This document shows, piece by piece, positions 42,723 to 50,319 of a DNA stretch of 52,377 nucleotides. Source of the stretch: Firmicutes bacterium UBA4882 (lineage in GTDB: Bacteria; Bacillota; UBA4882); contig DHDG01000069.1 of NCBI GenBank assembly GCA_002399265.1, positions 413 to 52,789 on the forward strand, in the 5' to 3' direction. Made by a program: the position numbers and the translations under genes. How positions within the stretch are numbered: position 1 is the stretch's first letter; each line of letters opens with the position of its first letter. The notes below the pieces were generated by a model. The model was given only the letters and a program-made list of their open reading frames with translations. It had not been told where the DNA came from and did not search any database.

Positions 42723-44026
42723 TGCTGGACAAAGGTATTGAAATGTTGCAGGCCAACATGCGCGTCGATGACTGGCAGTTACGCCGGAAGCATCTGGTTG
42801 AACATCAGCTTTACCTGATCGGCACGCAAGTCGAGTCGCAAAGACGCGCTGAAACGGATTTGATCAATATTGATGTGTTTGCGGCAGCCCCCTCCGATAA
42901 TGCTAAGGGGCGCGGCACTTCCACATTGCAGTTCACTCCCGGGATTTCCGATGATATTCCCGAGCGTATTGAACGCGCACTTGACATGGCGGCGCTGGCG
43001 GTTACCCCCCGCTACGAATTGCCCGGACCAGCTGATTACCAGGCGATTGAATTGCGCGATCCGGAGCTGGCGGAACGTCCTTGGGAAACGATGGAACGCT
43101 GGCGCACTGAGCTTCATGAAGCAATTCGCCGCGAGAACGATGTCCGGCTCTCAGCTGCCGAATTCTTTGTCGGCCTGGAAACGAACACCATGCTAAATAG
43201 CCGTGGCGTCAAGGGACAATATCCTGCCACCCGCGCATTTATTGAAATGGTGCTGTTGGCTGGTAATCGTCAGGAGGAAAATGAAAACTATTTCTCGACT
43301 ACCGTCCGGGCGATGTCCCACCTTAACTTGTCCAGAATCGTCAAGGAGCGCGCCACTTACGCCCGTGACATGCTAACGGCGCAAACGCCACAGAGTCGCA
43401 CCGGCCCGGTCATCATCAGCGGAAGAGCTGTGGCCCATCTGTTCGACCCATTCGTTTATCGTACCAATGGTCAGGCGATCTATCGTAAGTTCTTTAATAC
43501 TGCCATTGGCGATGACGTTTTTGGCGAACGCGCTATCAGCGGCGATCCTTTGGATATAGCAGTTGATCCGACTATTCCTTACGGCGGTGCTTCTGCTCCT
43601 TTTGATGAAGAGGGGCTGCCTTTACGTCGTATCCAGCTAATCAAACAAGGCCGGGTTGAAAATCTAATGGCCAGTAAGCGTTATGCGGATTACCTTGGCA
43701 TTCCGGCGACTGGAGCTGCTACTAATACTGTTGTCGGGACCGGGTCACTGACTTTTGAGCAATTGCTGCGTGGCCCGGCTTGTCATATCGTAGAGTTCGC
43801 GGATTTTCATGCTGATCCCATGTCCGGTGATTTTGTCAGTGAGATCCGACTCGGCTATGAAATTGATGCCCGCGGCAATGCTACGCCCATTAAAGGTGGT
43901 GCCGTGTCGGGCAATGTCTTCAACGCCTTTACTAACTGCCGGATGAGTCAGGAGACCGCACGTCTCAGGCGTTACTATGGCCCGAAGGCGATTCGTTTCG
44001 AAGAGCTGGCCATCGGCGGCGCATAG
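42722..44026 (+). CDS. tldE: TldE/PmbA-type partner subunit
   Basis: This 434-residue member of the same family lacks the HExxxH motif, as TldE/PmbA subunits do, and keeps the structural elements (ALDMAALAVTPRYELPGPAD; NSRGVKGQYPATRAFIEMVL; C-terminal GGAVSGNVFNAFTNCR). Together with TldD it would form the barrel-shaped protease. The start is the ATG at 42722 overlapping the tldD stop. A perfect 32-bp palindromic terminator follows. No peptide precursor gene is visible next to the pair, so the substrate may be a general cytoplasmic peptide. Confidence 0.92.
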   Translation: MLDKGIEMLQANMRVDDWQLRRKHLVEHQLYLIGTQVESQRRAETDLINIDVFAAAPSDNAKGRGTSTLQFTPGISDDIPERIERALDMAALAVTPRYELPGPADYQAIELRDPELAERPWETMERWRTELHEAIRRENDVRLSAAEFFVGLETNTMLNSRGVKGQYPATRAFIEMVLLAGNRQEENENYFSTTVRAMSHLNLSRIVKERATYARDMLTAQTPQSRTGPVIISGRAVAHLFDPFVYRTNGQAIYRKFFNTAIGDDVFGERAISGDPLDIAVDPTIPYGGASAPFDEEGLPLRRIQLIKQGRVENLMASKRYADYLGIPATGAATNTVVGTGSLTFEQLLRGPACHIVEFADFHADPMSGDFVSEIRLGYEIDARGNATPIKGGAVSGNVFNAFTNCRMSQETARLRRYYGPKAIRFEELAIGGA

Positions 44027-44036
44027 CGGGGCGGCG

Positions 44037-44068
44037 AAACGGGCTTCCTGGATCCAGGAAGCCCGTTT
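44037..44068. terminator. Bidirectional terminator after tldE
   Basis: A perfect 32-bp palindrome: AAACGGGCTTCCTG, central GATC, and the reverse complement ending in GTTT. It lies between tldE and the end of rsgA and can end both. Confidence 0.88.
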
Positions 44069-44097
44069 AATTATAATGCGTAATAGCTTGATCAGGT

Positions 44098-45207
44098 CTA
44101 AGATTCATAATCGTGAGCCCGGTCACGAACCCGGTCATTGCGCCCGTTCCGATCGGTTGTTCCGGATCCGCTGGCATGAAAGCTCCGTTTCTCAAGCATT
44201 GCCTGCCGTCGGGCGGCTTTGCGCTCAATCATAGCCTGCTCGCGCTGCAGTTTTTCGTAGCTTTCCAAGCGCCTGGCATCCAGATTACCGACCCGCAGAG
44301 CCTCCTTAACGGCACATCCGGGTTCTTTGCGGTGATGGCAATCGCGAAAACGGCAGTTTTGGGCCAATTGTTCAATATCTTCAAAAGCGCCTTCCACTCC
44401 GCTTCCGGCTAGATCCATCAGATGAAGCTCACGCATGCCTGGCGTGTCCACCAGCAGGCCGCCACCCTCCAGCAAAATCAGCTCTCGGTGAGTAGTCGTA
44501 TGTCGGCCGTGGCCGTCTCCGTTGCGCACTTCTCCGATGGTTTGACGCTCAAAACCCAGCAGATGATTAATAAGGGTTGATTTGCCCACACCGGATGATC
44601 CTATTAAGGCTCCGGTTTTTCCAGTTGTCAGCATTCCCTTGACTGTGCCCAGACCTTCCCCGTTGATGCTGCTAATTGGCAGAACTTCCGCTCCAATGGC
44701 GACTGCTTCAGCGTCACGCAGCCTCTCGTCCAGCTCTGCTTCGCACAGATCCGCCTTCGTCAGCACCACCACCGGGAGTGCACCGCTTTCCCAAGCGGCA
44801 GCCAGATAACGCTCGAGTCGGCGCAAGTTATAGTCTGCGTCCAGGCCCATGCAGATAAATACCAAATCGATGTTGGCGGCCACAATCTGTTCTTCAGTGA
44901 CGGCACCAGCCGCCTTGCGCGCGAACTTGCTGACCCGGGGTAGAATCGCCTGAATTTGAGCTTTGTAATCCGCAGACGGCGGCGTGAGCGCGACCCAGTC
45001 ACCAACTGCCGGATAGTCTTCACGGCCCGTCGCCTGATGCATCAACTTGCCGGCAACTGTCGCCGATACTTCCCCCTTTTCTGTAAGAACGACATATTGT
45101 CCGCGATGCTCGATTGTTACCCGCCCGGGCTCAAATCGTCCGCGGAAAGGTTCAAAACTACCTTCAAAAGTCGACTTCCATCCTAATTCCTGAAGACTAT
45201 TATTAAT
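44098..45207 (-). CDS. rsgA: Ribosome small-subunit biogenesis GTPase RsgA with apparent ATT start
   Basis: RsgA is a circularly permuted GTPase that acts late in 30S maturation. Motifs in order: G4 VVLTKADLC, G1 GSSGVGKSTLIN, G3 DTPGMREL and the zinc site CRFRDCHHRKEPGC. The coding sequence clearly continues upstream of the first ATG (45042) and TTG (45045): translation gives NNSLQELGWKSTFEGSFEPF, then PGRVTIEHRGQYVVLTEKGE and VSATVAGK, the conserved OB-fold start. In that frame there is no ATG, GTG or TTG between an in-frame TGA and that region. The best start is ATT at 45207, 12 bases after AGGAG, giving 369 residues, the usual length. Confidence 0.85.
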   Translation of the reverse strand: MNNSLQELGWKSTFEGSFEPFRGRFEPGRVTIEHRGQYVVLTEKGEVSATVAGKLMHQATGREDYPAVGDWVALTPPSADYKAQIQAILPRVSKFARKAAGAVTEEQIVAANIDLVFICMGLDADYNLRRLERYLAAAWESGALPVVVLTKADLCEAELDERLRDAEAVAIGAEVLPISSINGEGLGTVKGMLTTGKTGALIGSSGVGKSTLINHLLGFERQTIGEVRNGDGHGRHTTTHRELILLEGGGLLVDTPGMRELHLMDLAGSGVEGAFEDIEQLAQNCRFRDCHHRKEPGCAVKEALRVGNLDARRLESYEKLQREQAMIERKAARRQAMLEKRSFHASGSGTTDRNGRNDRVRDRAHDYES

Positions 45208-45239
45208 GGCGGTTCACGCTCCTTATTATTTTGGGACAC

Positions 45240-45513
45240 AAAAAACCCGTGAAGCTGTTTGTTTGCTCTGCTCCACGGGTAAGGTGTGTACCTGAAGACC
45301 GCCATCAATCAGTGAACATGTTGCACATACTGACTAAACCGGACTCAGGGTTAGGCCTGTACCAGCGGAGCAATCTACCATCAGAACTAAAGACAATACA
45401 AAGTGCTTTCTCATTGGTACATCCCTCCCCGTCTCATTTGTACAGGCTTCCGGTATGAGCTTCAAAGGTCGCGTCCAGGATATAAATCACGAATTAGCCT
45501 GAAGCTTTTTCCT
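45240..45513 (-). ncRNA. Candidate short transcript with terminator between hsp20 and rsgA
   Basis: On the minus strand a perfect -10 hexamer TATAAT lies at 45525-45520 (the -35 is poor). About 270 bases downstream is an intrinsic terminator: CCCGTG-G-AGC pairing with GCT-T-CACGGG, followed by six T (45279-45240). In between, GTCCAGGA can pair with TCCTGGAC (45 bases apart) and CAGGCT with AGCCTG, a mutually exclusive pairing, and TCAGT-ATGT pairs with ACAT-ACTGA near 45316-45340. A 26-codon ORF with a strong ribosome site lies inside. It does not match T-box, TPP, SRP or tmRNA patterns I know. The interval holds no larger gene. Confidence 0.4.
45334..45414 (-). CDS. 26-codon ORF with strong ribosome site
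   Basis: ATG at 45414 is eight bases after GGGGAGGG (45430-45423). The peptide is basic at the start, then hydrophobic (MRKHFVLSLVLMV), with a single Cys at residue 15, and ends at TAG. It lies inside the candidate short RNA and upstream of its terminator, so it could be a leader peptide or a small membrane peptide. A 13-base imperfect direct repeat, TGTACAAATGAGA and TGTACCAATGAGA, flanks the ribosome site. No family is recognised. Confidence 0.35.
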   Translation of the reverse strand: MRKHFVLSLVLMVDCSAGTGLTLSPV

Positions 45514-45642
45514 GGACTTATTATACGCTGTTCACTGATGCACCGAAAGGGAAAGAACATCGCCGAATCATTTATTCCGCTCTCAGGGAAGACTAGCAGA
45601 AGACTGGCAAAAGTCAAGCTGAGCCAAACAGGAGGTTGTCTA

Positions 45643-46101
45643 ATGGACGAACGCGGCAATAACAACTGGCTTTCACCCTTCGATCGTGATGTGCTGGACC
45701 GCCCCATTTCCCAATGGTCACGCATGTTCTTTAATGAAATGCTGGGCAGGATGGGGCCCAGTATCGATCTGCATGAAGATCCGCACGGGTTTACCCTGAC
45801 GGCCGAAATGCCGGGTATTAATCCCGAAGACATTGATATCACAGTTGATGAACAGGCTGTAACCATCAAAGGCGAATCGCGGCGCACCGTGGAAAAGGAC
45901 GACAAAGGGTATAAAATGTCCGAAAGACGCTATGGAAACTTTTATCGAACCGTCTCGCTTCCCACTGAAGTGATTCCAGACCAGGCGGTCGCAGAGTATG
46001 AAAATGGCGTTCTGGAAATTAAGCTGACCAAAAGCCAGCCGCAGGAAGACCGCAGCCGCCGGATCAAGGTTAATGGTAAGGGAAAGCCAAATCCTAGTTA
46101 A
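45643..46101 (+). CDS. Hsp20 small heat shock protein
   Basis: This 152-residue protein has the alpha-crystallin domain at about 42-135: DLHEDPHGFTLTAEMPGINP, EDIDITVDEQAVTIKGESR, YGNFYRTVSLP and the closing VAEYENGVLEIKLTK (motif AxxxNGVLxI). sHsps are ATP-independent holdases in the cytoplasm. There is no clear C-terminal IxI motif, only RRIKV. The ATG at 45643 has AGGAGG nine bases upstream. No CIRCE repeat is seen upstream. A strong terminator follows at 46120. Confidence 0.93.
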   Translation: MDERGNNNWLSPFDRDVLDRPISQWSRMFFNEMLGRMGPSIDLHEDPHGFTLTAEMPGINPEDIDITVDEQAVTIKGESRRTVEKDDKGYKMSERRYGNFYRTVSLPTEVIPDQAVAEYENGVLEIKLTKSQPQEDRSRRIKVNGKGKPNPS

Positions 46102-46119
46102 TCTCGATGCCTGACATGA

Positions 46120-46155
46120 TTACAGGGCGGCCGTTTTCATAGCGCCGCCCTGTAA
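46120..46155 (+). terminator. Terminator after hsp20
   Basis: TTACAGGGCGGC pairs with GCCGCCCTGTAA (12 pairs) around a 12-base loop, followed by TAGTTTTC. It may serve both strands. Confidence 0.85.
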
Positions 46156-46197
46156 TAGTTTTCTATTTATAAAATTCTGCGCCAGTCGTGCCTAGAT

Positions 46198-46548
46198 TTA
46201 TTCTACTTTCTTAAGCTTTAGCTGTTCCTCGCCTAATTCCCCAATCATTTGCATCATAAGCCGGTGTTCTTGCTGATTTTGGTGCTCAAAACTATTGAGG
46301 CGAGATTCCATTCTATCGAAGCGGTCATCCATCTTATCGAAGCGGTCATCCATCTTATCGAAGCGGTCATCCATCTTATCAAAGCGATCATCCATCTTAT
46401 CGAAACGAGCATCCATCTTATCGAAGCGGGCATCCATCTCCTGAAATCTACTGTCAAACTTTTCATCCCGCATCTGTAGAGCTTCAGCAAATATGCGCAT
46501 CTGAGACCTGATGTCCTCCAGCAGTACTGCGACTTTGGAATCCTCCAT
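46198..46548 (-). CDS. Heptad-repeat coiled-coil protein
   Basis: This 116-residue protein is almost entirely a predicted coiled coil. Residues about 37-77 are seven-residue repeats of the form MDDRFDK or MDARFDK (hydrophobic M and F at heptad positions), encoded by near-identical 21-bp DNA repeats. The N-terminus (DSKVAVLLEDIRSQMRIFAE) and the C-terminal MMQMIGELGEEQLKLKKVE resemble small tail-fibre-like or DUF1640-like coil proteins, but I do not recognise a family. The repeat number may vary between strains. Confidence 0.75.
   Translation of the reverse strand: MEDSKVAVLLEDIRSQMRIFAEALQMRDEKFDSRFQEMDARFDKMDARFDKMDDRFDKMDDRFDKMDDRFDKMDDRFDRMESRLNSFEHQNQQEHRLMMQMIGELGEEQLKLKKVE
46312..46441. 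repeat. Six 21-bp tandem repeats inside the coiled-coil gene
   Basis: Units of the type CATCCATCTTATCGAAGCGG (20 of 21 bases) follow each other without spacer. The middle units are identical, and the outer ones carry one to three changes (for example CAAAGCGAT and CGAAACGAG). Each unit encodes one coiled-coil heptad on the minus strand. There are no spacers, so this is not a CRISPR array. Confidence 0.9.
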
Positions 46549-46657
46549 TTCTCATAACGCCTCCCAAAAACTTAATCGTAGTTACATTTTATCACAAACC
46601 GATTAGGATGGACATGCTGCATTATCTCGGATTGTGCTGGCGGACTTCTGATAACCA

Positions 46658-46687
46658 CAAAAGGCACTATCCCTGAAGGATAATGCC
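46658..46687 (-). terminator. Terminator after the GH13 gene
   Basis: On the minus strand GGCA-TTATCC pairs with GGATA-TGCC around a five-base loop and is followed by TTTT. It lies about 45 bases after the GH13 stop. Confidence 0.7.
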
Positions 46688-46729
46688 TCTTTCGGCGTTT
46701 TCGCCAGACAATCAACTAATCATTTATTA

Positions 46730-49108
46730 TCACATTTTTAGCGCCGGCAGCAAAAGCACCGCCCCGGCACCTGGTGCCATAGTGCCCAGGTTAATTCTCG
46801 CTGTTCCATTGCTATCTTCTATTTCGCAATACTTGCCGGAAAGGGCTTCAAACGGTCGATCTGTCGACTGCCACCGCCACCAATGCCCTCCATATTGCGA
46901 TCCCGGTTCAATTAACACTTCCCTGGCTTCAGTGCCACAGTTCATTACCACAAGTGCAACCATATTGTCGGATGTTCTCTTTACATCTGCACCACCTAAT
47001 CCGCCAGCTGCAGACGCCCCCGGTTCTGATCCCGCCACCCCCGCGCCGCCATGCGTCCTGAGGTAAGCATAAATACCATTGGCAGGATCAGCCGCTATAG
47101 TCCTGAAGCCGCCGGTGCGCAGGCAAGCGTAGCTATTCCGCAGGGCAATCAGCCGGTGATACCAGGCACTCATCTCCTTGTTTTGGCGGGCCGGATCCCA
47201 AGGAAAACCTCCCCGGCATTGCGGATCCTTGCCGCCTTCCATACCGACCTCATCCCCATAATAGATGCAAGGCGCTCCCGGATAGGTCATCTGCAGCAAA
47301 ACTGCCAGTTTCGCGGCATCACTGTTTCCTTCTGAGATAGTCAAAATCCGCTTGGTATCGTGACTGCCAAGCACATTAAACATGACCCGATTTGCCTGAG
47401 GTGGATAGGCTAGCCGCAGGCGTGCCAAAGCAGTATCAAATTGCCGGACATCTTTTTGATGACGGGCAAAAAAGGCCACAATCTCATCACGCAGGCAGTA
47501 ATTCATGACAGCGTCAAACTGATCCCCGGCCAGCCATGGACCGCCATCATCCCAAATTTCCCCGACAATATAGGCCTCGGGGTTGATCGCCTTCACCAGA
47601 CGGCGGTACTTGATCCAAAACTCATGTGGTATTTCGCAGGGAACGTCCAGCCTGAAGCCGTCAGCGCCCATCTTCAGCCAATAACGTGTCGCCTCAAATA
47701 GATAGTTTTCCACCTCCGGATTGCCTGTGTTTAGTTTGGGCATATGCCACAAACCCCACCAACATTCATAGTTCGGCGGCTCTAAACGTACCGGGAAATC
47801 GTGAAAGAAATACCAGTCCTTATAGCGCGAAGCCGCTCCATTTTCCATCACATCGCGGAATGGCTCAAAATCCACCGCAGTATGATTATAAACCATATCC
47901 ATGATCACACGTATCCCGGCGCTATGCAGGTCTTCAATCAGCTGAGCAAACAGCTCATTATCACCAAAGACAGGATCAATCCGAAAATAATCATAAATAT
48001 TGTACTTGTGATTTGAATGCGAGCAAAACACCGGGTTCAGATAAACGGCGGTTACCCCAAGTTCTTTCAGATAAGGGATCTTGTTGCGGATACCCTGCAG
48101 ATCCCCGCCAAAAAAGTTATCGCTGGCAGGCGCAGCATACCAATCTACTGTGCCAGGCGGATTATTGGTGGGATCACCGTCGGCAAACCGCTCCGGAAAA
48201 ATCTGATAAAACACGGCGTCCTGGACCCAGTCCGGAGTTTCAAAATAGCGCACTTGTTTGCCTCCGCAGTGGCTGGACTCGCCGCCCCGGATGAACTCAG
48301 ACTGAGGCAGAAACAGCGCCCATGGCACCAGTTGATCACCGGCATGCTTAACGCCTTGCTGATCAAGCCATAAAGAACGCCCCGCAAAATCGATGCGAAA
48401 CACATATCCGGTGCCTGACGCACTTCCTGACACGCTTCCCGCCGCTGCCGCCTCCAACGCACCTCGCGCCACACCTTCAGGAATTGCCAGATCCGCTTCA
48501 TAATACTCAAAAGTGCCGACCGTTGCCAGCGGCTGCATTGGCCGCATCATTACCACACCGGCATTGCCGGCCCCCTTTTCCGCACCAGCGCCAGCGCCAG
48601 CCCCAGCGCCAGCGCCCCCGCTCACGCATCTATTGGCAACCCCAGTGCCACCATTCACAATCTCCACCGCCGCTCCCCTTAGCCCGCGGAAGGTCCGCAG
48701 ACGTAGCGCGTAGCGCCCAGGGGTAATGGCGTTATAAAAGTATCTTTGGGTGGGATCGTGCCACATCAGCGCGTTAGCCGCTTGGGACTCCGCTGTGACA
48801 ACGAGTATGGAGTTCTGGTCGCCATAACCGTCTTCAGCCACGTCATGCGCATGCGGATCCAAATACCAGTGTCGGTCATTGACCACAAATTTGTATTGAT
48901 ACGCGCCTGGCTCCAAATCAAGCACGGTCTCATAGACACTCTCCTGCCGATCGTTTTGCATTATGCAGGCTTGCGTATTCCATCCATTAAAAGTACCCGC
49001 TAAAGAAACACACTCTGCTTTTCCGGGAGGTCTGAACGAAAAGGCTACCGGTACAGCGTCTCCGGGTAGAGCAGGATTGGCGGCAATAACTACTGTTCTT
49101 CCATCCAT
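46730..49108 (-). CDS. GH13 neopullulanase/cyclomaltodextrinase-type amylase
   Basis: This 792-residue enzyme should hydrolyse alpha-glucans, cyclodextrins or pullulan. Domains: CBM48-type N-domain (20-105, FSFRPPGKAECVSLAGTFNG), a second beta domain (about 125-265), the catalytic barrel from 293, and a C-terminal beta domain. Conserved regions: I DMVYNH (404-409), V MPKLN (456-460, the subfamily 20 mark), II GFRLD with nucleophile D488, III acid E517, IV SHD (582-584, where NHD is usual). There is no signal peptide, so it is probably cytoplasmic. Gly/Ala-rich inserts occur at 163-182 and in the C-domain. Ribosome site GGGGAGGGGG. Confidence 0.92.
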   Translation of the reverse strand: MDGRTVVIAANPALPGDAVPVAFSFRPPGKAECVSLAGTFNGWNTQACIMQNDRQESVYETVLDLEPGAYQYKFVVNDRHWYLDPHAHDVAEDGYGDQNSILVVTAESQAANALMWHDPTQRYFYNAITPGRYALRLRTFRGLRGAAVEIVNGGTGVANRCVSGGAGAGAGAGAGAEKGAGNAGVVMMRPMQPLATVGTFEYYEADLAIPEGVARGALEAAAAGSVSGSASGTGYVFRIDFAGRSLWLDQQGVKHAGDQLVPWALFLPQSEFIRGGESSHCGGKQVRYFETPDWVQDAVFYQIFPERFADGDPTNNPPGTVDWYAAPASDNFFGGDLQGIRNKIPYLKELGVTAVYLNPVFCSHSNHKYNIYDYFRIDPVFGDNELFAQLIEDLHSAGIRVIMDMVYNHTAVDFEPFRDVMENGAASRYKDWYFFHDFPVRLEPPNYECWWGLWHMPKLNTGNPEVENYLFEATRYWLKMGADGFRLDVPCEIPHEFWIKYRRLVKAINPEAYIVGEIWDDGGPWLAGDQFDAVMNYCLRDEIVAFFARHQKDVRQFDTALARLRLAYPPQANRVMFNVLGSHDTKRILTISEGNSDAAKLAVLLQMTYPGAPCIYYGDEVGMEGGKDPQCRGGFPWDPARQNKEMSAWYHRLIALRNSYACLRTGGFRTIAADPANGIYAYLRTHGGAGVAGSEPGASAAGGLGGADVKRTSDNMVALVVMNCGTEAREVLIEPGSQYGGHWWRWQSTDRPFEALSGKYCEIEDSNGTARINLGTMAPGAGAVLLLPALKM
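48582..48621. repeat. 6-bp CCAGCG tandem repeat in the GH13 gene
   Basis: Near-perfect CCAGCG units (with one CCCAGC variant) encode the alternating Gly-Ala stretch at residues 165-176 of the amylase, in a linker between beta domains. Unit length is a multiple of three, so changes keep the frame. Confidence 0.75.
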
Positions 49109-49304
49109 GGATTTTCCCCCTCCCCTACATGCCCTGGTATATTAGCTGCGGGTCAGTCATCCCCTTGTACTAATTATCCTTTGGCCGGCCTACTCCTGCT
49201 GACCCCATAACTTGGCACTTTTCCGGATAGCCGCCTGCTAATGAATTGTTTTTCGTTTTGATTCTGCCTGTTTTCACTACGCCAAGAAAGTTTCGTAAGG
49301 TATC

Positions 49305-49333
49305 TTGCAATACACAATAGTAAGTGTTATATT
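49305..49333 (+). promoter_or_regulatory. Promoter and likely auto-operator of the PadR operon
   Basis: TTGCAA (49305-49310) and TATATT (49328-49333) are 17 bases apart. The spacer contains ACAC-N8-GTGT, an inverted repeat of the kind PadR proteins bind, so autorepression is plausible. The rest of the 304-bp interval from 49109 shows no gene. Confidence 0.55.
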
Positions 49334-49412
49334 ATTGCCATAGTCCCAACTACCCTTCAATGTTTAATACCTTGCCAAGCCCGGAGCCCCAAAAAGGAGG
49401 TGATGTTAAGCT

Positions 49413-49742
49413 GTGAACATTCAATTTAAAAAAGGAGTCTTGGAACTTTGCGTGTTGGCGCTTCTTAAAAGACAAGACTTCTACGGATATGAACTGGTAC
49501 ACCGCATCTCTGAAAATATTACTATTGCTGAAGGCACTATCTATCCCCTTCTGCGCCGACTAACATTGGAAGGATACTTTACGACTTATCTGCAGGAATC
49601 GGCCGAAGGCCCGCCCCGCAAGTACTACCGGCTGACAGAGAAAGGCAAAGAATACGCCCGCGAGCTGGAAGAAGAATGGAATCTGTTTGTCGAAGGAGTT
49701 AACCGCATTATCGGAGGGAGTGAGAACGATGAAGAAAAATGA
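49413..49742 (+). CDS. PadR-family transcriptional regulator
   Basis: This 109-residue protein is a short PadR (subfamily 2): winged helix with VLELCVLALLKRQDFYGYEL, then AEGTIYPLLRRLTLEGYF and a C-terminal helix KYYRLTEKGKEYARELEEEW. The start is GTG at 49413. GGAGG lies 12 bases upstream, rather far, but no better start exists. Its 3' end overlaps the HAAS-domain gene by 14 bases. PadR plus HAAS (DUF1700) plus DUF4097 is a common Firmicutes operon, in which PadR represses the operon. Confidence 0.92.
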   Translation: MNIQFKKGVLELCVLALLKRQDFYGYELVHRISENITIAEGTIYPLLRRLTLEGYFTTYLQESAEGPPRKYYRLTEKGKEYARELEEEWNLFVEGVNRIIGGSENDEEK

Positions 49743-50319
49743 ATTCCTGAATCAGCTGGATGCTGCACTACACGGCCTCACTTATCAAGAAAAACAAGAG
49801 ATAATGGCAGATTACACCGAACACTTTCGTGCAGGCGCTGAACAAGGCCAAGGTGAAGAAGAAATCGCCGCCGCTCTGGGCAATCCGCGCTCCATTGCCA
49901 AAGCTTATCGTGCTGACTGCATGGTGGAGCAAGCCCGGAACAAGATGTCGGCCAGTAATATCTTTCGCGCAGTATTAGCCGTCCTGAGCCTGGGATTCTT
50001 TAATGTGGTCTTTGTTCTTGGGCCATTTCTCGGTCTGCTGGGTGCCTTGATCGGACTATGGGCGGGCGCAGTCGGACTCGCTATCGCTGGCCCCGCTGGT
50101 GCGATTTTCGCAATTGCCAGTCTGATTTTCCCACATCTGGTTTTTGGATTAGGCACCATGTCCGCCATCGCTTTGGTCTTTATCCTAATCGGCCTGGGAG
50201 CATTGGGAGTATTAGCATGTATTGGCCTTTATTATCTCTCGGTTTGGTTTTATAAACTAACCATCAAATACCTGAACTTTAACCTGCGCATTATTAATGG
50301 AAGGAGCGCCGAGCAATGA
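49729..50319 (+). CDS. HAAS domain (DUF1700) membrane protein
   Basis: This 196-residue protein has the cytoplasmic HAAS domain at the N-terminus (MKKNEFLNQLDAALHGLTYQ, then EIMADYTEHFRAGAEQGQGE and IAAALGNPRSIAKAYRAD), then four or so TM helices. HAAS domains are thought to link PadR-type regulators to membrane signals. The ATG at 49729 has GGAGGGAG nine bases upstream and overlaps padR; its stop overlaps the next ATG (ATGA). Confidence 0.9.
   Translation: MKKNEFLNQLDAALHGLTYQEKQEIMADYTEHFRAGAEQGQGEEEIAAALGNPRSIAKAYRADCMVEQARNKMSASNIFRAVLAVLSLGFFNVVFVLGPFLGLLGALIGLWAGAVGLAIAGPAGAIFAIASLIFPHLVFGLGTMSAIALVFILIGLGALGVLACIGLYYLSVWFYKLTIKYLNFNLRIINGRSAEQ

Noticed and set aside
45240..45513. T-box or TPP riboswitch
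   Set aside because: No AGGGTGGNACCGCG or CTGAGA-type conserved boxes were found.
46312..46441. Possible CRISPR array
   Set aside because: The 21-bp units are directly adjacent with no spacers and encode coiled-coil heptads.
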